DNA of 64,000 bases from Sphingomonas naasensis (lineage in GTDB: Bacteria; Pseudomonadota; Alphaproteobacteria; Sphingomonadales; Sphingomonadaceae): assembly GCF_004792695.1 (NCBI RefSeq), contig NZ_SRXU01000013.1, forward strand, positions 1 to 64,000, given 5' to 3'. The notes beneath the pieces were generated by a model. The model searched no databases, had not been told where the DNA came from, and saw nothing but the letters and a program-made list of their open reading frames with translations. Positions 27,433-37,015 of the stretch are shown piece after piece (within the stretch, counting starts at the first letter, position 1; each line of letters starts with the position of its first letter). The translations under genes were made by a program, and so were the position numbers.

Positions 27433-29310
27433 ATGATCAAGAAACGCCTCGATGTAGGTCGCGTCGCCCTGCTTTCGGGGCTCGCGTTGATCTGCGCGGC
27501 GATGGCCGGCACCTTCTTCCTGTTTCGCTCCGAGCAGCGCGCCGACGCCGCGGTCGTCCAGACATTGCAGGTCGAGGAGCGGCTCAACAGCCTGATCACC
27601 CGCGCGCAGGAAACGCTGCTCGGCGAGAGCGGCTTCCTGCTCGCCGGCGACGAGCGTTTCGCCGCGCGGCATCGCGAGGCGCGCGCGCGGCTCTTCGTCG
27701 AGCTCGCGGCGCTCCAGCGGCTGCTGGCGCAGGATCCGCTTCAGCGCGCCGCGGCGGTGCGGCTCGATCGCTGCTGGCGCGAGCGCCTGTCCTATGGCGA
27801 CGTCCGCATGGGGCTCGCCCGCTCGGGGCAGATCGAGGAGGCGCGGCGCTCGATCCGCGCGGTGCTCGACCGGCCGGTGACCGATCGCTGCCGCTCGATC
27901 GTGGTGGCGATGAAGGCCGAGGAGGAGCGCCAGTTCGATGCGCAGCGGCTCTCGGCGGATCGGCAGGCCACCCTGCTCTCGGGCTGGCTGCTGCTCTGCG
28001 CGGCGGCGGTGATGGCGTTCGCGCTGCGCTCGACGCTCAAGGCGCTGTCTACGGCGCGCAACGCCTCGATCGCGCGCGACCAGCTGCTCAACGCCAATGC
28101 CCGGCTGCACGAGGAGGCGGCGAGCCGCGAGGCCGCCGAGACCCAGCTGCGCCAGCTTCAGAAGATGGAGTCGATCGGCCAGCTCACCGGCGGCATCGCG
28201 CATGACTTCAACAACATGCTGGCGATCGTGATCGGGTCGCTCGATCTCGCCCGGCGACGCGTCGAGAAGGACGTCAAGCGCGCGCAGGAGCATATCGACG
28301 CGGCGATGTCGGGCGCGCAACGCGCGGCGCAGCTCACCTCGCAGCTCCTCGCGTTCGGGCGCCGCCAGCCGCTCGCGCCCAGCGCGTTCGACGCCAGCCA
28401 GCTGCTCCGCCGGCTGTCCGAGCTGCTGCGCCGCACGATCGGCGGCAAGATCGATTTCCAGGTCGATCCGGCGATCGGGCTGTGGCCGGTCTTCGCCGAT
28501 GTCGGGCAGCTCGAGAGCGCGCTGGTCAATCTATGCCTCAACGCCCGCGACGCGATGCCCGATGGCGGCAAGCTCACCGTCGGCACCGCCAATGTGACGC
28601 TCGACCGCGCCTATGCGGCGACGCATCCCGATGTCGCGCCGGGCGACTATGTGCGCATCACCGTGGCGGACACCGGCGCGGGCATGCCGCCCGAGGTCCG
28701 CGATCGCGCGTTCGAGCCCTTCTTCACCACCAAGGCGCTGGGCAAGGGCACCGGGCTCGGGCTCAGCCAGGTCTATGGCTTCGTCAAGCAATCGGGCGGG
28801 CATGTCGCGATCGATTCCGATCTCGGCCGCGGCACCGCGGTGTGCCTCTATCTGCCACGTCACAAGGGCAAGGCGGCGGAGACCGAGAGCTGGCAGGCGG
28901 GCCCCGAGACGCGGCTGCCCGGCGCGCGCGACAGCGAGATCATCCTCGTCGTCGACGACGAGGACCGGGTGCGCGAGCTCGCCGTCGATGCGCTGCGCGA
29001 GCTCGGCTATATCGTGCTTCAGGCACCGGGCGGCGAAGCGGCGCTGGCGCTGCTCGAGAGCCAGCCGCGCGTCGATCTGCTACTCACCGACGTGCTGATG
29101 CCGGTGATGAGCGGCCCCGAGCTCGCCGCGCGGGTCGAGGCGGCCCGGCCCGAGATCCGGCAACTCTATATGAGCGGCTACCCGAGCGACGGCATCGTCA
29201 GCGACGGGATGCTCACCGAAGGTGTCGCGCTGCTTCCCAAGCCCTTCACCGTCGCCCAGCTCGCCGGGCGCGTGCGGCAGGTGCTCGACGAGAAGACCGC
29301 CGCCGGCTGA
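27433..29310 (+). CDS. Hybrid sensor histidine kinase with CHASE3-like sensor and receiver
   Basis: 625 residues. Two transmembrane segments (about 10-28 and 175-195) flank a helical extracytoplasmic region with TRAQETLLGESGFLLAGDERF, typical of CHASE3 domains. A linker coiled coil follows, then HisKA with GGIAHDFNNML (phospho-His about 257), the ATPase domain (NLCLNARDAM, DTGAGM, GTGLGLSQVYGF) and a C-terminal receiver (VVDDED, LLTDVLMPVMSG with the phospho-Asp about 553). A ligand is unknown. The ATG at 27433 is chosen because it starts just before the first helix; TTG 27367 is an alternative. Confidence 0.88.
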   Translation: MIKKRLDVGRVALLSGLALICAAMAGTFFLFRSEQRADAAVVQTLQVEERLNSLITRAQETLLGESGFLLAGDERFAARHREARARLFVELAALQRLLAQDPLQRAAAVRLDRCWRERLSYGDVRMGLARSGQIEEARRSIRAVLDRPVTDRCRSIVVAMKAEEERQFDAQRLSADRQATLLSGWLLLCAAAVMAFALRSTLKALSTARNASIARDQLLNANARLHEEAASREAAETQLRQLQKMESIGQLTGGIAHDFNNMLAIVIGSLDLARRRVEKDVKRAQEHIDAAMSGAQRAAQLTSQLLAFGRRQPLAPSAFDASQLLRRLSELLRRTIGGKIDFQVDPAIGLWPVFADVGQLESALVNLCLNARDAMPDGGKLTVGTANVTLDRAYAATHPDVAPGDYVRITVADTGAGMPPEVRDRAFEPFFTTKALGKGTGLGLSQVYGFVKQSGGHVAIDSDLGRGTAVCLYLPRHKGKAAETESWQAGPETRLPGARDSEIILVVDDEDRVRELAVDALRELGYIVLQAPGGEAALALLESQPRVDLLLTDVLMPVMSGPELAARVEAARPEIRQLYMSGYPSDGIVSDGMLTEGVALLPKPFTVAQLAGRVRQVLDEKTAAG

Positions 29311-29316
29311 CCCCGG

Positions 29317-30063
29317 TCAGCGCGGCTTGCGGAAGCGGAAGACGAACTGATCGGTCTTGCCGCGGATCGACGGGTCGAACACGATCGCGGTGTGCGGATC
29401 GGCCGGATTGGCGAGGATCGGCAGGCTGGCCTCGAACTTGAAGCCGGCGCTCTCGATTTCCGCGCGTGCGGCGGCGGGATCGATCCGGTGCAGCTTGTCG
29501 GGCACCGCGAAGCCGGGATCGCTCGCGGCAACATGATCGACCACGAGCAGCACGCCGCCGGGCTTGAGATTGTCATAGAGCCGCTTCGCCATCGCCGCGG
29601 CGAAACCGGGGGGCGACATCTTCAAGTGGAGATCGTGCCAGTTCTGCACGGTGATGATCGCGTCGAGCGGCTCGGCGAACTTCACCGTGGCGAGCGAATC
29701 GCTGAGCGGCGTGACATTGGCATAGCCGGCGACCGCGGTTTTCTGCTCGTCGGCATAGGCGGCGCGGAACTGGATGAACTCGGCGGGCTGATAGGCATAG
29801 ACATGCCCCTTGTCGCCGACGGTCTTCGCGAGAATGCGCGTGAAATAGCCACCGCCCATGATGAAGTCGGCCACCCGATCGCCCGGCTTGATCCCGGCAA
29901 AGGCAAGCAGCTCGCCCGGGTGCCGCGCCGCATCTCGCTCCTTGTCGGCGGCCGGACGGCCCGGATCGGCGAGCGCGGCGGTGATCGGTGCGGGAACGGT
30001 CTGGGCGCTCGCGGCGAGCGGCACGGCGAGCGCGAGCAGGGCAGTGGACACGAGCAGTTTCAC
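29317..30063 (-). CDS. Exported class I SAM-methyltransferase-like protein
   Basis: 248 residues with a clear signal peptide (KLLVSTALLALAVPLAASAQ), then a Rossmann-type methyltransferase core: PGDRVADFIMGGGYFT (motif I-like), AIITVQNWHDLHL and LKPGGVLLVVDHVA. Export is unusual because S-adenosylmethionine is cytoplasmic; this family of periplasmic methyltransferase-like proteins is seen in many proteobacteria, but its chemistry is not known to me. The gene is convergent with the kinase (6-nt gap) and divergent from uvrC. Confidence 0.8.
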   Translation of the reverse strand: MKLLVSTALLALAVPLAASAQTVPAPITAALADPGRPAADKERDAARHPGELLAFAGIKPGDRVADFIMGGGYFTRILAKTVGDKGHVYAYQPAEFIQFRAAYADEQKTAVAGYANVTPLSDSLATVKFAEPLDAIITVQNWHDLHLKMSPPGFAAAMAKRLYDNLKPGGVLLVVDHVAASDPGFAVPDKLHRIDPAAARAEIESAGFKFEASLPILANPADPHTAIVFDPSIRGKTDQFVFRFRKPR

Positions 30064-30158
30064 GGCGACTCTCCCACAGTGTTTGAGCGCACTATGACAC
30101 GTTAATATGACCGTTCAAGTTGCCCGGAATTCCGGGCGCGCCTACATCGCATCGGACG

Positions 30159-32081
30159 ATGTCCGATCCCAATTCCCCGAACCGATTCAACGAGGAAAAG
30201 GCCACCTATGCGGTTCGCGGCGCCGATGCGCCCGATCTCGACGCGGGGGTGGCGGCGATCCGCAACGTGCTGAAGACGTTGCCGGTGCGCCCCGGCGTCT
30301 ATCGCATGCAGGATGCGCGCGGCGACGTGCTCTATGTGGGCAAGGCGCGCGCGCTGAAGAACCGGGTGACCAACTACACCCAGGTGATGCGGCTGTCGAA
30401 GCGGCTCCAGCGGATGGTGGCGCAGACCCGGTCGATGACGATCGTGACGACCAACAACGAGGCCGAGGCGCTGCTGCTCGAGGCGCAGCTGATCAAGCGC
30501 TATCGCCCGCCCTACAACGTGCTGCTGCGCGACGACAAAAGCTTCCCGTTCATCCTGCTGCGGCAAGATCACGCGTTCGCCCGCGTCCAGCTCCATCGCG
30601 GCGCGCGGCGCTACAAGGGCGATTATTTCGGGCCGTTCGCGGGGGCGGGGCAAGTGCGCAAGACGCTCAACGCGCTGCAGAAGCTGTTCCTGCTGCGCTC
30701 GTGCACCGACGGCTTCTTCGCGACGCGCGACCGGCCGTGCCTGCTCTACCAGATCCGCCGCTGCTCGGCGCCGTGCGTCGGGCGGATCGACGAGGCCGGC
30801 TATGCCGAGCTGGTGGGCGATGCGCGCGACTTCCTCCAGGGCAAGAAGACCCAGGTCCAGGCCAAGCTGGGCGAGCAGATGCAGGCCGCGGCGGCGAATC
30901 TCGATTTCGAGCTGGCGGCGATCCTGCGCGATCGGCTGAAGGCGCTGACCTTCATCCAGGGCAGCCAGGCGATCAACGCCGAGGGCGTCGGCGACGTCGA
31001 TATCTTCGCGCTCGCCTGCAAATCGGGGGTGATGGGCATCCAGGCCTTCTTCATCCGCGGCGGGCAGAATTGGGGGCATCGCAGCTTCTTCCCCGCGCAC
31101 ACCGCCGAGGTGCCCGAGGACGAAGTGCTCAGCCAGTTCCTGATGCAATTCTACGAGGAGGTGCCGCCGCCGAGGACGATCTTCGTCGACCGCAATCTGG
31201 AGGAGGCGAAGCTGCTCAGCGAGGCGCTGGCCGAGCGCGCGGGGCACAAGGTCGCGCTGGGCGTGCCGCAGCGGGGCCCAAGGCGTCGGCTGCTCGAACA
31301 GGCGCAGCGCAACGCCGTCGAGGCGCTCGATCGACGACTGGCCGAGGGGACGACGCAGGCCAGGCTGCTTGCCGAGATCGCCGACATTTTCGAGCTGCCC
31401 GAGCCGCCCGAGCGGATCGAGATCTACGACAATAGCCATATCCAGGGCACCAGCGCGCTCGGCGCGATGGTCGTGGCGGGTCCAGAGGGCTTCCAGAAGA
31501 ACCAGTATCGCAAGTTCAACATGAAGCGCCCCGAGACGATCGCCGGCGACGATTACGGGATGATGCGCGAGATGTTCGGCCGCCGCTTCGCCCGCGCGCA
31601 GGAAGAGGATCCCGATCGGCAGGGCGAGACTTGGCCCGATCTGGTGCTGATCGACGGCGGGCGCGGCCAGCTCAACGCGGTGAAGGGTGTGCTCGAGGAT
31701 CTCGGCATCGAGGATGTCTGCCTCGTCGGCGTCGCCAAGGGGCCGCATCACGGGCGCGAGGGGCGCGAGGTGTTCCATTTGATGGACGGGCGCGAGCTGA
31801 CGTTGCCGGTCAATTCGCCCTTGCTGTTCTACATCCAGCGGCTGCGCGACGAGGCGCATCGCTTCGCGATCGGCGCGCATCGCGACAAGCGCAGCAAGGC
31901 GATCGGCGCGAGCCCGCTCGACGAGGTCCCCGGGATCGGCCCGGCGCGCAAGAAAGCGCTGCTGATGCACTTCGGCACCGCGCGCGCGGTGCGTTCGGCG
32001 AGCCTCGAGGATCTGCAGAAGGCGCCGGGCGTGTCACGGGCGATGGCGCAGCAGCTCTACGATTATTTTCATACGCGCTGA
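30159..32081 (+). CDS. uvrC: Excinuclease ABC subunit C
   Basis: 640 residues, a full-length UvrC. GIY-YIG nuclease (PGVYRMQDARGDVLYVGKA, about 44-65) for the 3' incision, UVR domain (about 220-255), RNase H-like C-terminal nuclease (IEIYDNSHIQG, LVLIDGGRGQLNA) for the 5' incision, and a tandem helix-hairpin-helix at the end (VPGIGPARKKALLMHFG). It cuts damaged DNA with UvrA/UvrB. ATG 30159 is the best start; the codons before it lack an RBS. I saw no clear LexA box upstream. Confidence 0.97.
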   Translation: MSDPNSPNRFNEEKATYAVRGADAPDLDAGVAAIRNVLKTLPVRPGVYRMQDARGDVLYVGKARALKNRVTNYTQVMRLSKRLQRMVAQTRSMTIVTTNNEAEALLLEAQLIKRYRPPYNVLLRDDKSFPFILLRQDHAFARVQLHRGARRYKGDYFGPFAGAGQVRKTLNALQKLFLLRSCTDGFFATRDRPCLLYQIRRCSAPCVGRIDEAGYAELVGDARDFLQGKKTQVQAKLGEQMQAAAANLDFELAAILRDRLKALTFIQGSQAINAEGVGDVDIFALACKSGVMGIQAFFIRGGQNWGHRSFFPAHTAEVPEDEVLSQFLMQFYEEVPPPRTIFVDRNLEEAKLLSEALAERAGHKVALGVPQRGPRRRLLEQAQRNAVEALDRRLAEGTTQARLLAEIADIFELPEPPERIEIYDNSHIQGTSALGAMVVAGPEGFQKNQYRKFNMKRPETIAGDDYGMMREMFGRRFARAQEEDPDRQGETWPDLVLIDGGRGQLNAVKGVLEDLGIEDVCLVGVAKGPHHGREGREVFHLMDGRELTLPVNSPLLFYIQRLRDEAHRFAIGAHRDKRSKAIGASPLDEVPGIGPARKKALLMHFGTARAVRSASLEDLQKAPGVSRAMAQQLYDYFHTR

Positions 32082-32137
32082 GCGCTTGCTCCCCGCCGCC
32101 GAGCCGGTACATTTAGCGGGTTACACGGGGGTTTTTC

Positions 32138-34933
32138 ATGATCGTTCGCGGAGTTACCGCAGTCGTATTGCTGTGCGGCGCCAGTGCCGCATGGGCCGGA
32201 GACAAGCCGCTCTATCAGCCGCGGCCCGATTGGGTGGTGGCGGCCGTCGAGCCCGATTTCGCCAGGCTGGGCGACAGTGATCCGGCCATCCTCATCCTCG
32301 ATCAGCAGCAGCGGATGCGCGACGGCGAGGTCCGCTCCTATGTCGATCAGGCGATGCGCGTCTCCTCGGCGCAGATGCTCACCGATATTGGACAGGTGAA
32401 GCTGCAGTGGCAACCCGACGAGGGCGATCTGATCGTCCATCGCGCGGAGATCATCCGCGGCGCCGAGCATATCGATCTGATCGCCACCGGGCAGCGCCTG
32501 CAGGTGCTGCAGCGCGAGGAGCAGATGGAGCAGCTCCAGCTGAACGGCACGCTCACCGCGACGATGGCGGTGGAGGGCCTGCGCGTCGGCGACGTGCTGC
32601 GGCTGACCTATACGGTGACCAGCCGCGACAAGGCGCTGCAGGGCAATGTGCAGGCGTTTCAGCCGCTGGTCGCCGAGCCGATGCGGGCGCGGTTCGCGCG
32701 GACGCGTTTCTCTTGGCCGACGGGCAACCCGATCAAATGGCGCGCCTCGCCCGAGGCGCTGCACCCCGCGGTGGTGAGCAAGGACGGGTTCGATACCGTC
32801 GAGATCGCCTTGCCGCTGGCGAAGCAGCCCGATCTGCCCGCGGATGCGCCGCTGCGCTTCCGCCCCATGCCGCTGCTCGAAGCGTCGAGCTTCGCCGATT
32901 GGGCGGCGGTGTCGAAGGTGCTCGCGCCGCTCTACGACACGCAGGGGCGGATCGCGCCCGGCAGCCCGCTCGCGGGCGAAGTGGCGAAGATCGCCGCGCG
33001 GACGACCGATCCGCGCGCGCGCGCGGCGTTCGCGCTGCGGCTGGTGCAGGACGAGGTGCGCTATCTGTTCAGGGGGATGGACGGCGGCAACTACATCCCC
33101 CAGCAACCGGCCCAGACCTGGTCGCTGCGCTATGGCGACTGCAAGGCCAAGACGCTGCTGCTGCTGTCGCTGCTCCGCGAGCTGGGGATCGAGGCCGAGG
33201 CGGTCGCGGCCAATAGCGGGCTGGGCGATCAGGTGCCGCAGCGACTGCCGGCGCCGGGCGCGTTCGACCATGTGCTGGTCCGCGCGGTGATCGACGGCAA
33301 GTCGCTCTGGCTCGACGGCACGAGCAGCGGGACGCGGCTCGCCGATCTCGACGACACGCCGTCCTTCCGCAATGTGCTGCCGCTGCGCCCCGCCGGTGCC
33401 GGATTGCTGGCGATCGAGGCGCGCGCGGCGGCGCGGCCGATCGCCGAGGTCGATGTCGAGCTCGACCAGCGCGCCGGGCTCAATCTGCCGGCGCTGTTCA
33501 CCGCGACCTCGACGCTGCGCGGCCCGCTCGCGGCGATGATGCAGGGTGCATCGAGCCAGGTCGGCAAGGAGCAGATCGAGCAAGGCGCGCAGGCGATGGT
33601 CAACCAGCTGTTCGGCGACGCGCTGCTCAGCGAGGCGGCGATCCGCTACGATGCCGAGACGGCGACCGCGCAGATCATCGCGCACGGCCTCGTCGGGACG
33701 CCGTGGCGGATGACCGACGGGCGCTACCGGCTCACGCTCGACAAGACGATCGACCAGATCAATTTCCAGCCCGACCGCGCCCGGCCGGCGTGGAAGGACA
33801 TTCCCGTCGCCAATGGCGATATCGGGACGGCGCGATACCGCGTCCGGATACAGCTTCCCGACGCCGGCGCGAACTATGCGCTCGACGGGGATCAGACCTT
33901 TCCCGCCCCGATCGGCGGCGCGCATATCCTGCGCAAGGCGAGCCTCGCCAATGGCCTGATCACGCTCGACGATCGCATCGAGACGCTCGGCACCGAGATC
34001 GCGCCCGCGGACATCGCCGCGACGCGCGCGCAAGTGGCGCTGGCCAAGTCGCGACTGCTCAGCGCGGTCGCGCCGGAGGCCTATCCGGCGCGCTGGAAGG
34101 CAGTCGAGGCGGCGCGCCGCAACGGCAGCTTCGATCGGCTGTTCGCGGCCTATGGCAAGGTGATCGCCAAGGACGCCAAGGACGCCAACGGCTATCGCAA
34201 CCGCGGATCGTTTCTCGCCGGGATCTGGGACTGGAAGGCGGCTGCCGCCGATTACGGCAAGGCGATCGAGATCGAGCCCGATGGCGATCTCTATCTCGCG
34301 CGGTCGCACACCCGGCAGGCGCTGCGCGACGATGCCGGCGCGCTCGCCGACGCCGAAGCCGCGCTCGCGCTCGATCCGTCCTCGACCGCCGCGATCGATC
34401 AGGTCGCGAGCCTGCGGTTCCGCAAGGGCGAGCGCGATGCGGCGCTGACCATGGTCGCCGAGCGGATCGCGGCGGGCGGCAAGGAGGAGCTCGGGCTGGT
34501 CGGGCTCCAGTCGCAATTGCTCGGCGAGGCGGGGCGCGCCGAGGAAGGCGTGGCAGTGCTCGACGCGGCGATCAAGGCGACGCCGGGCAAGGCCGATCTG
34601 TTCAACAGCCGCTGCTGGCTCAAGGCGACGATGCAGATCGCGCTCGACACCGCGCTCAAGGATTGCACGCGCGGCATCGAAATGGCCGAGCAGCCGGCGT
34701 CGATCTACGACAGCCGGGCGATGGTCTATTTCCGCATGGGCCGGCTCGACGACGCGCTCGCGGATCTCAACGCGGCGCTCGAAGTGGCGCCGAGCCAGGG
34801 CGCGAGCCTGTATTTGCGCGGGATCGTCCGCCGGCGCATGAACGACAAGGCCGGTGAGGAGGATCTCGCCGCGGCGCGGCTGATGTGGCCGCGGATCGAC
34901 GAGGATTATGCGCGCTACGGCATCAAGCCCTAG
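32138..34933 (+). CDS. DUF3857 / transglutaminase-like / TPR protein
   Basis: 931 residues. A signal peptide (VTAVVLLCGASAAWA) is followed by a DUF3857 region (about 60-270, including LRLTYTVTSRD), a transglutaminase-like domain with the catalytic Cys in RYGDCKAKTLLLLSLLR, His in FDHVLVRAVI and Asp in LWLDGT, and about six TPR-like repeats from residue 650 onward (FNSRCWLKATMQ, YDSRAMVYFRMG). The protein should act in the periplasm or on the outer surface. Whether it cross-links, deamidates or cleaves is unknown. It starts 56 nt after uvrC. Confidence 0.87.
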   Translation: MIVRGVTAVVLLCGASAAWAGDKPLYQPRPDWVVAAVEPDFARLGDSDPAILILDQQQRMRDGEVRSYVDQAMRVSSAQMLTDIGQVKLQWQPDEGDLIVHRAEIIRGAEHIDLIATGQRLQVLQREEQMEQLQLNGTLTATMAVEGLRVGDVLRLTYTVTSRDKALQGNVQAFQPLVAEPMRARFARTRFSWPTGNPIKWRASPEALHPAVVSKDGFDTVEIALPLAKQPDLPADAPLRFRPMPLLEASSFADWAAVSKVLAPLYDTQGRIAPGSPLAGEVAKIAARTTDPRARAAFALRLVQDEVRYLFRGMDGGNYIPQQPAQTWSLRYGDCKAKTLLLLSLLRELGIEAEAVAANSGLGDQVPQRLPAPGAFDHVLVRAVIDGKSLWLDGTSSGTRLADLDDTPSFRNVLPLRPAGAGLLAIEARAAARPIAEVDVELDQRAGLNLPALFTATSTLRGPLAAMMQGASSQVGKEQIEQGAQAMVNQLFGDALLSEAAIRYDAETATAQIIAHGLVGTPWRMTDGRYRLTLDKTIDQINFQPDRARPAWKDIPVANGDIGTARYRVRIQLPDAGANYALDGDQTFPAPIGGAHILRKASLANGLITLDDRIETLGTEIAPADIAATRAQVALAKSRLLSAVAPEAYPARWKAVEAARRNGSFDRLFAAYGKVIAKDAKDANGYRNRGSFLAGIWDWKAAAADYGKAIEIEPDGDLYLARSHTRQALRDDAGALADAEAALALDPSSTAAIDQVASLRFRKGERDAALTMVAERIAAGGKEELGLVGLQSQLLGEAGRAEEGVAVLDAAIKATPGKADLFNSRCWLKATMQIALDTALKDCTRGIEMAEQPASIYDSRAMVYFRMGRLDDALADLNAALEVAPSQGASLYLRGIVRRRMNDKAGEEDLAAARLMWPRIDEDYARYGIKP

Positions 34934-34974
34934 CGATTGGGAGTTTCTTCACTCGCGGATAATAGGAAGGGAGC

Positions 34975-35931
34975 ATGCCGACCCGCGTCTTCCTGACTGT
35001 CGATACCGAGCTGATGTGGCGCCATCACTGCGCCGGGCTCGACGTCGCCACGATCGTCCAGCGCTCGCTCGAGCCCGCCGCGGTGGGGGTTGGCTGGCAG
35101 CTGGCGCAGCTCGCGGCGCACCGACTCAAGGCGTGTTTCTTCGTCGATCCGATGCCGGCGCTTGTCTATGGCCTCGAGCCGATCCGCCGCGTGGTGGGAT
35201 CGATCCTCGAGGCGGGGCAGGAAGTGCAGCTGCACCTCCATCCCAACTGGACCGGCGCGCAGGCGGGCGATCGCGGCGCGGCGTACGGGCCGTTCGAGCT
35301 GATCGACTATAGCCTCGCCGAGCAGGTCGATCTGATCGCCGGCGCGGCGGACATGCTGACCGCCGCGGGCGCGCCCGATCCGATCGCGTTCCGCTCGGGC
35401 TCCTATTCGGCGAGCGACGACACGCTGGCGGCGCTGGCCCGGCTCGAGTTCGTCTATGATTCGAGCCACAATGGCTCCGAGCACCCCTGGCCGAGCGCGA
35501 TCAGCCTCGCACCGCGCCAGATCGCCCCGGTCGCGCATCACGGGGTGATCGAAGTGCCGGTGACCCTGATCGAGGACCAGCGCGGGCATCTGCGTCACTT
35601 CCAGATCTGCGCGCTCTCCACCGGAGAAATGAAGGCGGCGCTCGATCATGCCGCGCGCGAAGGCCATGCCGCGGTGACGATCGTCAGCCATGGCTTCGAG
35701 CTCGCCAATCGCGCGGGGACACGCGCCAACGCGGTGCATGTCCGCCGCTTCGAGGCCTTGTGCCGGATGCTCGCCGAGCGGCGCGAAACGCTTCCGACCG
35801 CGCATTTCGCCGACCGGCCCGCGCTCGCGCTGGGGCAGGGCGATCAGCCGCTCGCGCCCAGCCTGTTCCGCACCCGGCTGCGCCAGGCCGAGCAGCTCTG
35901 GTCGAACTGGGTCGAGGAGCGCGCGGCGTGA
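34975..35931 (+). CDS. Polysaccharide deacetylase family protein (NodB-like)
   Basis: 318 residues. Motifs of the NodB fold are visible: TVDTE (catalytic/metal Asp) near the start, LHLHPNW (metal His) near 82, FRSGSYSA near 140 and SHG near 239. Such enzymes remove acetyl groups from cell-wall or exopolysaccharide sugars using a divalent metal. No signal peptide is seen, so the substrate may be lipid-linked or cytoplasmic-side sugar. The stop overlaps the next gene as GTGA, so the two are coupled. RBS AAGGGAGC. Confidence 0.82.
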   Translation: MPTRVFLTVDTELMWRHHCAGLDVATIVQRSLEPAAVGVGWQLAQLAAHRLKACFFVDPMPALVYGLEPIRRVVGSILEAGQEVQLHLHPNWTGAQAGDRGAAYGPFELIDYSLAEQVDLIAGAADMLTAAGAPDPIAFRSGSYSASDDTLAALARLEFVYDSSHNGSEHPWPSAISLAPRQIAPVAHHGVIEVPVTLIEDQRGHLRHFQICALSTGEMKAALDHAAREGHAAVTIVSHGFELANRAGTRANAVHVRRFEALCRMLAERRETLPTAHFADRPALALGQGDQPLAPSLFRTRLRQAEQLWSNWVEERAA

Positions 35932-36869
35932 ACGCGGTGCGCGAAGTGACTGCCGCGCCGCAACCGGTGCGGCTCAAGTTCGAGATCGGCGCGCGGACGC
36001 TGCTGGCCGTGCGGCGATCGCTGGTGCGCGTGCCGCTGACGCTCGCCGAGGCGCGCAGCGGGCTGGTGCCGGCGCTGCCCGCGCTCGACCGAAGCGCGGA
36101 CGGCTATCTGGTGACCTCGCTGCCCGCGGATCGGATCGCGGCGCTCGCCGCCGGCGCGGGTGGCATGCTGGCTTTCGTGCGGCAGCGCTACACGCGCTAT
36201 CATCTCGATTTCGCCGGGGATTATGACGGCTGGTTCGCCAGCCTGTCGTCGAACGCGCGGCAAGGACTGCGCCGGAAAGCGAAGAGGATCGCGGCGGCCT
36301 CCGGCGGCGCGCTCGACGTGCGGCGCTTCCGCACGGCCGAGGAACTGGCGGCGTTCCATCCGATCGCGCGGGCGATCTCGGCGACGACCTATCAGGAACG
36401 GCTGCTAGATTCGGGGCTGCCCGAAGGCCCGGAATTCGTCGACACGATGTTGCGGCGTGCCGCAGCGGATCAGGTGCGGGCGTGGCTGCTCTACATCGCA
36501 GGTTCGCCGGCGGCGTATCTCTACTGTCCGATCGAGGGCGACACCGTGATCTATGCCCATGTCGGGCATGATCCGAAATCCAATGATTGGTCGCCCGGCG
36601 CGGTGCTCCAGCTCGAGGCGATGCAGGACCTGTTCGGCGAGCGGCGCTTCGCGGCGTTCGACTTCACCGAGGGAGAAGGCCAGCACAAGCGCCAGTTCGC
36701 CACCGGCGGGGTGGCGTGCGTCGACCTGCTGCTGCTGCGGCCGACGCTGGCGAACCGGGCGGTGATGACGGCTTTGGCTGCGTTCGACGCGAGCGTGGCG
36801 GCGGCCAAGCGGGTCGTGCAGGGCGCCGGGCTGGCGGGATTCGCGAAAAGGCTGCGGCGAGGCAGTTAG
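35928..36869 (+). CDS. CelD/BioF2-like GNAT acetyltransferase
   Basis: 313 residues from GTG 35928, which overlaps the deacetylase stop. The middle and C-terminal parts follow the acetyltransferase-6 (CelD-like) pattern: YDGWFASLSSNARQGLRRKAK, GSPAAYLYCPIEGDTVIYAH and SPGAVLQLEAMQDLF ... FDFTEGE. The family is linked to exopolysaccharide and cellulose gene clusters, where it is thought to acylate sugars. With the deacetylase it forms a small modification pair; no polymerase or glycosyltransferase is adjacent. Confidence 0.8.
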   Translation: MNAVREVTAAPQPVRLKFEIGARTLLAVRRSLVRVPLTLAEARSGLVPALPALDRSADGYLVTSLPADRIAALAAGAGGMLAFVRQRYTRYHLDFAGDYDGWFASLSSNARQGLRRKAKRIAAASGGALDVRRFRTAEELAAFHPIARAISATTYQERLLDSGLPEGPEFVDTMLRRAAADQVRAWLLYIAGSPAAYLYCPIEGDTVIYAHVGHDPKSNDWSPGAVLQLEAMQDLFGERRFAAFDFTEGEGQHKRQFATGGVACVDLLLLRPTLANRAVMTALAAFDASVAAAKRVVQGAGLAGFAKRLRRGS

Positions 36870-36872
36870 AAA

Positions 36873-37000
36873 TCCTCTCCCGGAGGGAAAGGGGACCAGC
36901 GAAGCTGGTGGAGAGGTAGTCTCCACGAGCGAGAACCATGCCCTTGGGGCGACTACCCCTCCACCGCTTCGCGGTCCCCCTCCCCCTCCGGGGGAGGATT
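36873..37000. repeat. Family A intergenic palindromic repeat, copy A3
   Basis: Arms AATCCTCTCCCGGAGGGAAA and CCTCCGGGGGAGGATT with inner CAGCGAAGCTGGTGGAGAGG / CCTCCACCGCTTCGCGG. It lies between the GNAT gene and recO. Confidence 0.8.
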
Positions 37001-37015
37001 GTCTAAGTCCGTTCC

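Noticed and set aside
30064..30158. LexA box before uvrC
   Set aside because: No GTTC-N7-GTTC or GAAC-N7-GAAC spacing found.
32069..34516. Long minus-strand frame opposite the transglutaminase/TPR gene
   Set aside because: Arg/Asp-rich shadow of a well-supported plus-strand gene.
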